32,040 nucleotides of DNA from positions 1 through 32,040 of IMG/VR virus record IMGVR_UViG_3300027734_000212; one strand, given 5' to 3'. The notes beneath the pieces are model-generated. The model made no database searches. It was not told where the DNA came from and saw nothing but the letters and a program-made list of their open reading frames with translations. The DNA comes from a virus. Both the position numbers and the translations under genes were made by a program. Of the stretch, positions 1 to 5,443 are shown in pieces. Position 1 is the first letter of the stretch; the number at the start of each line of letters is the position of its first letter.

Positions 1-116
1 ATTGATACCATTGAAAAAGTAAAGTGGAAAATCATTGTTGATTCTTTGAATAGAAAAATAATAATCAAAAAAGATACTATCAATAAGATTCTGAAAGACA
101 CAATATTTCTGCGTGA
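1..116. repeat. Left copy of terminal direct overlap (circular junction)
   Basis: Bases 1-116 match 31925-32040 except at two positions: 19 (G here, A at 31943) and 84 (T here, C at 32008). Both copies lie in the same gene and keep the same frame. One change is Val to Ile, the other is silent. The simplest reading is a circular or circularly permuted genome whose contig ends overlap, with the two ends taken from slightly different strains. Confidence 0.85.
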
Positions 117-399
117 TAATGATTGCCTAAATAAGATTTCAAAATTGAAAAATGAATTGCAAGATTCATATCAATTCATTGAAGGTTTGCAGGAGAATTT
201 AAATAGGCAAGTTCCAGTTGTATATCAGACCTATAAAATAAAAGATACTGCGCTGATACAATCAAAGGATTATGAGATTAGTGGTTTGAAAAAAGATTAT
301 GATATTGTCAACGAAAAACGTATCAATTTATTGTGGTGGGTTATTATTTTATTAATATTATTTGGTCTCTCTTTTATCTTACATTTACTTAGAAAATGA
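1..399 (+). CDS. Putative unimolecular spanin, C-terminal part (start lies at 31769 across the junction)
   Basis: This is the 3' portion of a gene that begins at 31769; the joined protein would be about 184 residues. The part here is a charged, helix-prone stretch followed by a strongly hydrophobic segment near the C-terminus (around NLLWWVIILLILFGLSFIL) and a short basic tail. Together with the lipobox at the other end of the protein, this gives the layout of a one-protein spanin such as T1 gp11: outer-membrane lipoprotein, periplasmic linker, inner-membrane anchor. Such proteins join or fuse the two membranes in the last step of Gram-negative lysis. The stop overlaps the lysozyme start by ATGA (396-399), which suggests translational coupling. 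A TTG at 46 could be mistaken for the start. An Rz-like i-spanin is less likely because no partner lipoprotein is present. Confidence 0.7.
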   Translation: MDTIEKVKWKIIVDSLNRKIIIKKDTINKILKDTIFLRDNDCLNKISKLKNELQDSYQFIEGLQENLNRQVPVVYQTYKIKDTALIQSKDYEISGLKKDYDIVNEKRINLLWWVIILLILFGLSFILHLLRK

Positions 400-848
400 C
401 AACATCACAAAGAGCAGTTGATTTAATTAAAAATTTTGAAGGATTCTTCACTGACGCATATTTATGCTCAGCAGGAGTTCCAACAATTGGTTATGGCAGT
501 ACGATGTGGTCAGATGGAAAAAAGATTGTAATAGGTCAGAAAATCAGTTTGGATAATGCTGAAAAGTTATTGTTATGGGAATTGAGAAACAAAGAACATT
601 GTTTGAATAGATTATACTTGAATCAAAATCAGTTTGATGCATTGATGAGTTTTGTGTACAATGTAGGTTGCGGAAATTTACTGAAATCAACATTGTATAA
701 GAAGGCGTTGTTGAATCCAAATGATGTTACCATTAAAGATGAATTCATGAAATGGAATAAGGCGAGAGTGAAAGGTGTATTGACTGAATTGAAAGGATTA
801 ACAAAAAGACGTACTGAAGAATCAAAACTCTACTATGAACAAATCTGA
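396..848 (+). CDS. Endolysin, GH24 (T4/P1-type) lysozyme
   Basis: 150 residues, the usual length of a phage lysozyme that cuts the MurNAc-GlcNAc bond of peptidoglycan. The N-terminal signature NFEGF...AYLCSAGVPTIGYGS places Glu15, Cys24 and Thr30 with spacings of 9 and 6. This is the Glu-Cys/Asp-Thr arrangement of the family, in the Cys form known from P1 Lyz. Further family marks are FVYNVGCGNL in the middle and the C-terminal RRTEESKLYYE. There is no signal peptide or N-terminal anchor, so the enzyme should be cytoplasmic and depend on a holin for export, which fits the holin at 31479. It starts inside the spanin stop (ATGA) and overlaps the next gene by 14 bases. Confidence 0.93.
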   Translation: MTTSQRAVDLIKNFEGFFTDAYLCSAGVPTIGYGSTMWSDGKKIVIGQKISLDNAEKLLLWELRNKEHCLNRLYLNQNQFDALMSFVYNVGCGNLLKSTLYKKALLNPNDVTIKDEFMKWNKARVKGVLTELKGLTKRRTEESKLYYEQI

Positions 849-1824
849 AATTGCACGCAGTTACCGCGACAACTTTCCTGAAATGCCGACAATGAAACTG
901 GCGAGAATCATTTTCAAAGAACACAAACTTCAATTCAAGGATGTTGAAAATGTCAGGTCTGTATTAAGAAGGATTGAAGGAAAGAATGAAGGAACTGGAA
1001 AAAAATCTTTATTGAATCAAAAATACATAAGAGAGGAAGCAAGACCATTGAATCCATACAAACTACCAGAATCAGAGGAAACCATATACAAACCTTTTAT
1101 ATTCCCTAAACATAAGAAGGTAGGAATTTTATCTGATGTTCATTTACCATATCATTCACTGGATGCATTAACTGAAGCATTGACCGAATTAAAAAAAGAA
1201 AAGGTTGATGCTTTGTTGCTTAATGGAGATACAATAGATTGCCATCAATTGAGCAGATTTACTAAAGACCCAAAGAAACGAGATTTCAAATATGAATTAG
1301 ATTGTTTAAAATCATTCTTTGATAAACTGAAACAGATTCTTGATTGTAAGATTTATTTTAAGTTAGGAAATCATGAGCTCAGGTATCAACATTTCCTATT
1401 TCAGAAAGCACATGAGATAGCAGGAATAGAAGATTTTGAATTTGCAAATATCATTAAGGCGATAGAATACGATATCACGATGATAGAGGCGAATCAGTAC
1501 ATGAAGTTGAATGATTTGAATGGAATACATGGTCACGAATATATCGGAGGAATTTCAGCGCCTGTGAACGTTGCAAGAGGTTTGTATCTGCGTGGTAAGG
1601 TGTCAGCGTTTCAAGGACATAATCACGCAACGAGTGAGCATACTGAATCTGACATGAATGGTAAGATTACAACCACATGGTCAATTGGTTGTTTGTCGGA
1701 ATTAAATCCTGCTTATATGCCACTAAACAAATGGAATCATGGATTCGCATGGGTTGAACTGGATGAAAACGGAAGTGATTACAAATTTCATAATAAAAGA
1801 ATCTTTAAAGGAAAAACATTATGA
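835..1824 (+). CDS. Calcineurin-like metallophosphoesterase with N-terminal helical domain
   Basis: 329 residues. From about residue 96 all metallophosphoesterase motifs occur in order: SDVH (Asp101, His103), GD (131-132), GNHE (178-181), HGHE (232-235) and GHNH (261-264), so the two-metal site looks complete. Residues 1-50 are predicted helical and resemble a small helix-turn-helix (SEIARSYRDNFP...LARIIFKEH); this is an inference. The substrate is unknown; relatives cut phosphodiester or phosphomonoester bonds in nucleotides, nucleic acids or proteins. It sits downstream of the lysozyme and overlaps it by 14 bases, so it is probably expressed late. It overlaps the next gene by ATGA. The lysis operon is an odd place for a nucleotide or nucleic-acid enzyme. 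Confidence 0.88.
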   Translation: MNKSEIARSYRDNFPEMPTMKLARIIFKEHKLQFKDVENVRSVLRRIEGKNEGTGKKSLLNQKYIREEARPLNPYKLPESEETIYKPFIFPKHKKVGILSDVHLPYHSLDALTEALTELKKEKVDALLLNGDTIDCHQLSRFTKDPKKRDFKYELDCLKSFFDKLKQILDCKIYFKLGNHELRYQHFLFQKAHEIAGIEDFEFANIIKAIEYDITMIEANQYMKLNDLNGIHGHEYIGGISAPVNVARGLYLRGKVSAFQGHNHATSEHTESDMNGKITTTWSIGCLSELNPAYMPLNKWNHGFAWVELDENGSDYKFHNKRIFKGKTL

Positions 1825-2063
1825 CAAACGAAATCAAAAAAGAAGATGAAGAACTTGAAATGATAATGGAGTACACTGGCTTCATGGAATACATTCAAGG
1901 CGCATACTTTGCACTTTCATCAGTTGATGATTTAGATGTTGCCATCATGAATAAAGAAGATGAAAAACGAGTTAAACGAATCAGGCGTAAGTCAATCAAG
2001 ATAATTGATGAATGTCTGAATCAAATGTACGATGAGTTATTTGAGACAGATGAAGAAGATTAA
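1821..2063 (+). CDS. Small acidic protein of unknown function
   Basis: 80 residues, not recognised. It begins in an ATGA overlap with the phosphoesterase stop. The N-terminus is acidic (KKEDEELEM), the middle has a short hydrophobic/aromatic stretch (FMEYIQGAYFAL), then a basic patch (KRVKRIRRKSIK), and the end is acidic (ELFETDEED). It appears wholly cytoplasmic and helical. It is the last gene before a strong terminator at 2092-2120 and so closes the late/lysis transcript. Confidence 0.75.
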   Translation: MTNEIKKEDEELEMIMEYTGFMEYIQGAYFALSSVDDLDVAIMNKEDEKRVKRIRRKSIKIIDECLNQMYDELFETDEED

Positions 2064-2091
2064 TTGTTCTCGTGTTTTGTTTTTAATGGTA

Positions 2092-2120
2092 AACCTGATG
2101 TATCTACATTGGGTTTTTTT
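2092..2120 (+). terminator. Rho-independent terminator closing the late/lysis operon
   Basis: A 10-bp stem pairs AACCTGATGT (2092-2101) with ACATTGGGTT (2106-2115), including two G-U pairs. The loop is ATCT, and the run of seven T ends at 2120. It lies 28 bases after the last late gene. Its left arm is identical over 11 bases to the hairpin at 31702. Confidence 0.85.
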
Positions 2121-2148
2121 GTCACCAAAATTCAAAGATTTGTGAACT

Positions 2149-2169
2149 ATATCGGTTTTTTTCCGATAT
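2149..2169 (+). other. Hairpin with all-T loop
   Basis: ATATCGG (2149-2155) pairs perfectly with CCGATAT (2163-2169) around a loop of seven T. The T run is in the loop, not after the stem, so it is not a classic terminator. It might be a protein-binding site or part of an origin. Confidence 0.4.
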
Positions 2170-2304
2170 TGAATAAATATTTTTACAATTAATATTTGAG
2201 CTGAAACTCAATACTACACTGCATTTGATTATATTATGAAAAAATATTTTTGTTTTTTTTGAAAAATATTTGAAAAAATATTAGGTCAATTCAAAAATGC
2301 GTTC

Positions 2305-2312
2305 TATATTTG
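2305..2312 (+). promoter_or_regulatory. Early promoter, Bacteroidota -7 element
   Basis: TATATTTG fits the TAnnTTTG -7 consensus of Bacteroidota sigma factors exactly. It lies 39 bases before the first early gene. No clear -33 TTG is seen at the usual spacing; the nearest candidate is TTAGG at 2281. The A-rich leader (AACAAAACAAAACAATAAC) is typical of SD-less starts in this phylum. Confidence 0.6.
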
Positions 2313-2351
2313 TGTAACAAAACAAAACAATAACACTTAAAACAAAACACA

Positions 2352-2648
2352 ATGTCAACACAAAATCAAAAACCTGAACCTGAAAATGTAATTGATATTC
2401 CAACATTGAATGGTTGGAAAACATTTGAAAGAAATCGTGAGAAAGCAGATTCCAATGGAAATGAACATTGTCCATGTTGTGGCAAAGAAATAAAAAATCC
2501 TAAATATTTTATTAATTCAATTTATGGTGGTTGCATGTATCCAAAAGCAGATAAAAGAGAATATGCTGATGGTTGGGTTATGGGAGTAGGCAGTGAATGC
2601 AGAAAAAAATTACCAATTGATTATGTAATGACAGAAGAAGAATTATAA
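2352..2648 (+). CDS. Small putative zinc-binding protein, first early gene
   Basis: 98 residues. Cysteines at positions 40, 42, 43, 61 and 83 include HCPCCGKEI (39-47) and GSECRKKLP (80-88), which looks like a compact zinc ribbon. The N-terminal 20 residues are polar and probably disordered. The family is not recognised beyond that. As the first gene after the early promoter it may act early against host functions or in transcription control; that is inference from position only. The start is the first ATG after an A-rich leader with no Shine-Dalgarno. Confidence 0.75.
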   Translation: MSTQNQKPEPENVIDIPTLNGWKTFERNREKADSNGNEHCPCCGKEIKNPKYFINSIYGGCMYPKADKREYADGWVMGVGSECRKKLPIDYVMTEEEL

Positions 2649-2659
2649 AACAATCAGGG

Positions 2660-2683
2660 GTGCGACTGCAACGCACAATTTTT
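2660..2683 (+). terminator. Weak hairpin followed by T run, possible attenuator
   Basis: GTGCG (2660-2664) pairs with CGCAC (2672-2676) around the loop ACTGCAA, followed by AATTTTT. The stem is short, so at best it is a leaky terminator between the first and second early genes. Its loop shares CTGCAA with the loop of the terminator hairpin at 5416-5422. Confidence 0.3.
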
Positions 2684-2702
2684 AACCAATAAAAATCAAA
2701 CA

Positions 2703-2921
2703 ATGAATTACAAAAAAGAATGTTTGATGTTAGCAAAAAAACAATTCATTATAGACATACAAAAAGATATTGATTTCATTGAATTTAAAAAAAATTGCTA
2801 CAAAGGTAATTCCATTAATTACGGATGTATTGTGGTAAGTGATTCAAGTTGGTTGCTTAATTGTGGAATTTCAAGTCAAACAATTATTTCTAAATATTAT
2901 AAAGAAATATTATACACATGA
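2703..2921 (+). CDS. Small early protein of unknown function
   Basis: 72 residues, not recognised. The N-terminal half is helical and basic (KKECLMLAKKQFIIDIQKDI) and the rest is mixed, with three cysteines that do not form a known motif. It ends in an ATGA overlap with the next gene at 2918, so the two are probably made together. It is part of a run of small early genes, typical of phage accessory or host-takeover proteins. Confidence 0.65.
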   Translation: MNYKKECLMLAKKQFIIDIQKDIDFIEFKKNCYKGNSINYGCIVVSDSSWLLNCGISSQTIISKYYKEILYT

Positions 2922-3133
2922 AAAAGTTAATCAACAAAATCTTTAAAAGGAAAAAACAATTTCCGAAGCGTTACGCGGTTTATAATGGTAACTATTTTGT
3001 TGGATATTCTGAACCATTAAAATCTAAACAACACGCAGAAGAATATCTGATAAAATATTTTAAGTATTGCCATTTCAATCATGAAAATGCAACTTGCAGA
3101 ATTGTAAATCCTTTCAGAAAAAAAATGATTTAA
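2918..3133 (+). CDS. Small basic early protein of unknown function
   Basis: 71 residues, not recognised. It is strongly basic at the N-terminus (MKKLINKIFKRKKQFPKRY) and again at the end (NPFRKKMI), with an aromatic-rich middle (YNGNYFVGYSE, YLIKYFKYCHF). The charge would suit nucleic-acid binding, but nothing more specific can be seen. It starts in the stop of the preceding gene (ATGA) and is followed by 40 noncoding bases. Confidence 0.65.
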   Translation: MKKLINKIFKRKKQFPKRYAVYNGNYFVGYSEPLKSKQHAEEYLIKYFKYCHFNHENATCRIVNPFRKKMI

Positions 3134-3147
3134 TCAAATAAGTTTCT

Positions 3148-3155
3148 TATCTTTA
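3148..3155 (+). promoter_or_regulatory. Possible secondary early promoter element
   Basis: TATCTTTA differs from TAnnTTTG only in the last base. It sits 18 bases before the start of the RHH/AT-hook gene, in a 40-base gap. No -33 TTG is seen, so this is tentative. Confidence 0.25.
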
Positions 3156-3173
3156 TTCACTAAAATTTAAAAC

Positions 3174-3395
3174 ATGGAACAAAAAACAAGAGGTGGTGTG
3201 AGAAGCAATGCAGGTCGCAAACCATCCGCAAATCCAAAAACTGCATTTACTTTGTACATCGAAAAATCAATTATTCAGAATTTCGGTGGTCAAAAAGAAC
3301 TTAGGGAGTTTATTTACAAAACCATTAAAACAACACAACATGATTCTTCAACACACAATTCAATTCAGGAACAACAAACTTCACATAGTAGTTGA
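3174..3395 (+). CDS. Putative DNA-binding protein with AT-hook-like start and RHH-like fold
   Basis: 73 residues. The N-terminus GGVRSNAGRKPSANPK contains a GRKP core like an AT-hook. It is followed by a strand and two helices (AFTLYIEKSIIQNFGGQKE then LREFIYKTIK) that suit a ribbon-helix-helix dimer. The last 20 residues are polar and low in complexity. The likely role is a small repressor or DNA-organising protein acting on AT-rich DNA; this is inference from motif shape. Its 3' end overlaps the next gene (from 3340) in another frame. Confidence 0.6.
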   Translation: MEQKTRGGVRSNAGRKPSANPKTAFTLYIEKSIIQNFGGQKELREFIYKTIKTTQHDSSTHNSIQEQQTSHSS

Positions 3396-3570
3396 TTACA
3401 ATCCAGTTACAAACGATATAGATTTCTTCAACTACGCAACAATCGAAGATGAAAAATGTGAGGTGGATATATCTGACATGTTCACTTCATATCTAAACGG
3501 AGAGGAAATAATTGAAAAAATCGACTGGGATAAAATCTACAAAGAAACACAATATGAAAAAGATATTTGA
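3340..3570 (+). CDS. Small acidic protein of unknown function
   Basis: 76 residues from the ATG at 3340 (MILQHTIQFRNNKLHIVVDY). An in-frame start at 3208 is possible but would put 44 residues of poor quality inside the preceding gene, so I reject it. The protein looks like a small alpha/beta fold: strand-rich first half, then an acidic C-terminal half (SYLNGEEIIEKIDWDKIYKET). Function unknown. It overlaps the previous gene by 56 bases and the next by 17. Confidence 0.65.
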   Translation: MILQHTIQFRNNKLHIVVDYNPVTNDIDFFNYATIEDEKCEVDISDMFTSYLNGEEIIEKIDWDKIYKETQYEKDI

Positions 3571-3646
3571 CACAATTATCATCATTGCTGCGGTCTTATT
3601 AGGATTGTTCGGTGATGCCATTTATGAATCAATTTTTAACTTTTAA
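3554..3646 (+). CDS. 30-residue single-pass membrane microprotein
   Basis: ATG at 3554 opens a 30-residue frame: a short basic head (MKKIFD), one hydrophobic segment (TIIIIAAVLLGLFG) and a polar tail ending at 3646. It overlaps the end of the preceding gene by 17 bases and fills the gap before the next gene, which supports it being real. It would insert in the inner membrane. Phage proteins like this may block superinfection or alter the membrane, but no function can be assigned. Confidence 0.55.
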   Translation: MKKIFDTIIIIAAVLLGLFGDAIYESIFNF

Positions 3647-3656
3647 ACAAAATACA

Positions 3657-3878
3657 ATGAAAACAAGACTCATCAAAGAAACAGACGCATTTGGTAATGT
3701 AAATTACTTCACCGAATTAGACGAGCAATTTGTTGAAGGAAGTCTGGTACACATTCCGCTTGACCTTACGCTGGATGAAAAGAAAGCAAAAGTCAATGAA
3801 GCATTTGACCGATATAGTCAGATTCAGGAAAGCAAAGGAATGAAAACAAAAGAGGTTATAATTGAAAATGAATTCTAA
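3657..3878 (+). CDS. Small early protein of unknown function
   Basis: 73 residues from the ATG at 3657 (MKTRLIKETDAFGNVNYF), preceded by the usual A-rich leader AACAAAATACA. A longer in-frame reading from 3612 would overlap the membrane microprotein and is less likely. The sequence is mostly polar with a beta-like first half and a helical second half (LDEKKAKVNEAFDRYSQIQESKG). Not recognised. It is 20 bases upstream of the ERF gene and may belong to the recombination unit. Confidence 0.7.
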   Translation: MKTRLIKETDAFGNVNYFTELDEQFVEGSLVHIPLDLTLDEKKAKVNEAFDRYSQIQESKGMKTKEVIIENEF

Positions 3879-3898
3879 AACAAATAAAACAAAACACA

Positions 3899-4450
3899 AT
3901 GCAAAAATCAGAATCAATCAAAAATCTCACGAAGGCGTTGATAACGTTTCACGTGAAAGTTGACACAATCAAAAAGGATGCAAAGAATCCTTTCTTCAAA
4001 TCATCTTACGCATCACTCACAAACATTCTTGATGGAATCAATGATGCACTAATTGAAAGCGGATTATCTGTTGCTCAATTTCCTGAAGGTGATTATGGAT
4101 TGGAAACAATTCTCATGCACGAATCAGGCGAATGGATTCAGGCTAACTACACAATGAAACCAGTTAAGGATGACCCACAAAGCAGAGGTTCGGCTATTAC
4201 TTACGCAAGACGTTACGCATTGGCATCAATCCTATCACTAAACATTGATGATGATGATGATGGCAATGCTGCAACACATGGAAGTGCAACACCTTACGAG
4301 AATACAGAAAAAGCATGGTTGAATACTGGAACACCTGAGTTTGAAAAAGCAATGACATACATGAAAGGTGGTGGTTCAATTAATGCAATCAAGACAAAGT
4401 ACAAAATCCGTAAAGAGGTTGAACAAATGCTAACAACTCAAAATAAATAA
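3899..4450 (+). CDS. erf: ERF-family single-strand DNA annealing protein
   Basis: 183 residues. The ERF signature is clear: KKDAKNPFFKSSYASLTNIL (25-44) near the start and GSAITYARRYALASILSL (97-114) in the middle, followed by an acidic run of five Asp (117-121). The C-terminal third is variable and probably binds partners. ERF proteins form rings on single-stranded DNA and anneal complementary strands in phage recombination and genome circularisation. It stands at the head of a recombination/replication block (4453 and 4923 follow within a few bases). A parS-like palindrome lies inside its first codons (3945-3960). Confidence 0.9.
   Translation: MQKSESIKNLTKALITFHVKVDTIKKDAKNPFFKSSYASLTNILDGINDALIESGLSVAQFPEGDYGLETILMHESGEWIQANYTMKPVKDDPQSRGSAITYARRYALASILSLNIDDDDDGNAATHGSATPYENTEKAWLNTGTPEFEKAMTYMKGGGSINAIKTKYKIRKEVEQMLTTQNK
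3945..3960. promoter_or_regulatory. parS-like palindrome inside the ERF gene
   Basis: CGTTTCACGTGAAAGT contains the perfect 12-bp palindrome TTTCACGTGAAA. It agrees with the bacterial parS consensus TGTTTCACGTGAAACA at 13 of 16 positions, 13 of them contiguous. It uses CAC and GTG codons, which are not the favoured choices in so AT-rich a genome. ParB binding is inference. Confidence 0.35.
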
Positions 4451-4452
4451 CT

Positions 4453-4926
4453 ATGAATTACCTGCCATCTATTACTACTGAACTAACAAAATCACAAATC
4501 CAGATAGTCGCTGAAGGCTATCTGGATGAAGTGAGCAAGAACGGAAAAATCATTGAACTAACCGATTTGATTGCTAAGATGGAATATCTTATAAAGCAAA
4601 TCAGAGAGAATAAAGGTTATGTTGATGAGGTCAGAACTGAATTAATGAAGTTCGGCAGAGAATATGTAACACCATCAGGAACAAAGATTGAACTTGCAGA
4701 GGTCGGAACAAAGTATGATTTCACGCATTGTGGAAGTACTGAACTTCAGGAACTTGAAGAACTACAAGATAAGACAGAAGCAAGAATAAAATCGGTTAAA
4801 GATTTCCTGAAGACATTACCTGACGAAGGCATGATGGTTCTGAATCAATCAACTGGTGAATTAGAAATGGTTTTTCCACCTGCAAAAACAAGCACATCAT
4901 CATTTAAAACAACACTTAAAAAATGA
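4453..4926 (+). CDS. Coiled-coil protein of the recombination/replication block, unknown function
   Basis: 157 residues. Mostly helical: residues 35-75 and 95-120 carry heptad-like patterns (LIAKMEYLIKQIRENKG, LQELEELQDKTEARIKSVKDF). The middle part GTKIELAEVGTKYDFTHCG and the end VFPPAKTSTSSFKTTLKK read like a conserved family, and similar proteins are found next to recombinases in Bacteroidota phages, but no activity is known to me. It follows the ERF gene by 2 bases and overlaps the DnaA-like gene by ATGA. It may be a partner of the annealing protein. Confidence 0.75.
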   Translation: MNYLPSITTELTKSQIQIVAEGYLDEVSKNGKIIELTDLIAKMEYLIKQIRENKGYVDEVRTELMKFGREYVTPSGTKIELAEVGTKYDFTHCGSTELQELEELQDKTEARIKSVKDFLKTLPDEGMMVLNQSTGELEMVFPPAKTSTSSFKTTLKK

Positions 4927-5342
4927 ACTGCGAACCATGTATAAATGAATTTATACCACAAACAAAACGATTGACAAAAGATGAAATACTGGAAGCAATC
5001 TGCATGAAATATGGAATAGAAATCAGGCAAATGAAAGGTAAACGCAGAGATTATAATATTGTTGAAGCAAGACATTTACTTTGCTATGTTCTAAATTCAG
5101 ATAGTTATTTAAGGATGTACCTGCGCGAAATTGGAGAATTAATCAACCGACACCATTCAACAATTATTCATTCTATTGAGTATGTAAAAAGAACACTGGA
5201 GGTTGATGCTGGATATCGCAGAAAGGTTGCAGATTTATATATGCATCTCTATAACACAACAGAATATCTTCCAAGTTTCGTTCTTAATTTTGTGGAAAAA
5301 CAAAACAAAATAAAATCAATCTCTATTCAATTTATTGATTAA
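4923..5342 (+). CDS. Stand-alone DnaA domain IV-like protein
   Basis: 139 residues. Residues about 20-100 match the C-terminal DNA-binding domain of DnaA. VEARHLLCYVLNS corresponds to the helix with the conserved Arg, and REIGELINRHHSTIIHSIEYV (68-88) corresponds to the DnaA signature around RDHSTV. The ATPase domain and domain I are absent, so it cannot act as a full initiator. It could mark a phage origin, compete with host DnaA for DnaA boxes, or act as a repressor. It overlaps the preceding gene by 4 bases and ends right at a promoter element (5340-5347), so it terminates the first early segment. The domain assignment is firm; the role is inference. Confidence 0.8.
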   Translation: MNCEPCINEFIPQTKRLTKDEILEAICMKYGIEIRQMKGKRRDYNIVEARHLLCYVLNSDSYLRMYLREIGELINRHHSTIIHSIEYVKRTLEVDAGYRRKVADLYMHLYNTTEYLPSFVLNFVEKQNKIKSISIQFID

Positions 5343-5347
5343 ATTTG
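5340..5347 (+). promoter_or_regulatory. Promoter -7 element for the structured leader RNA
   Basis: TAAATTTG fits TAnnTTTG exactly and overlaps the stop of the DnaA-like gene. No clear -33 TTG is visible at 17-21 bases upstream. Transcription would start near 5354, just before the first hairpin. Confidence 0.5.
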
Positions 5348-5353
5348 TATAGC

Positions 5354-5440
5354 GAACTCTGAATATATTGCAGCTATTCAGAGATTCAATCCTCAACCTT
5401 TAAAAGGTCATAATGCTGCAATCATTGTGACCTTTTTTAT
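5354..5440 (+). ncRNA. Two-hairpin structured RNA with complementary (kissing) loops; leader/attenuator or small RNA
   Basis: Hairpin 1 pairs CTCTGAATA (5357-5365) with TATTCAGAG (5375-5383), a perfect 9-bp stem with loop TATTGCAGC. Hairpin 2 is the terminator at 5402-5436 with loop CTGCAAT (5416-5422). ATTGCAG in loop 1 (5367-5373) is the exact reverse complement of all seven bases of loop 2, so the loops can kiss. The unit has its own promoter element upstream and a T run downstream. It is therefore either an RNA of about 85-90 nt or the regulated leader of the gene at 5444, whose ATG follows the T run directly. No known family recognised. Confidence 0.6.
5402..5440 (+). terminator. Strong intrinsic terminator immediately before the gene at 5444
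   Basis: AAAAGGTCATAATG (5402-5415) pairs with CATTGTGACCTTTT (5423-5436) with one mismatch, loop CTGCAAT, then a T-rich tail. The next start codon is only a few bases after the tail, so the gene downstream needs read-through or a separate start of transcription. Confidence 0.85.
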
Positions 5441-5443
5441 TTT

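Larger units (their letters stand above)
2064..2351 (+). promoter_or_regulatory. Main intergenic control region (late terminator, U-loop hairpin, early promoter)
   Basis: 288 bases without a convincing gene. In order it holds the terminator at 2092-2120, a hairpin at 2149-2169, a small 5-bp hairpin TTGAG/CTCAA (2196-2200 with 2207-2211), a very A+T-rich tract (about 2213-2280) rich in ATATTT, and the promoter element at 2305. It separates the late from the early operon. It could also hold the replication origin, but I see no cluster of repeats to prove that. Confidence 0.6.

Noticed and set aside
46-399. 117-residue gene starting at TTG 46
   Set aside because: The frame is open to position 1 and continues from 31769 across the junction with a proper lipoprotein start, so 46 is internal.
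2910-2918. TTATACACA, a perfect DnaA box
   Set aside because: It is a single site inside a gene end with no neighbouring boxes; one such match is expected by chance in a genome this AT-rich.
3208-3339. Longer N-terminus for the gene ending at 3570
   Set aside because: It lies wholly inside the RHH/AT-hook gene in another frame and has no domain-like character; the ATG at 3340 is better.
4197-4379. His-rich minus-strand frame opposite the ERF gene
   Set aside because: It is the antisense of the (GAT)n Asp run and neighbouring ERF codons; no start context or neighbours support it.
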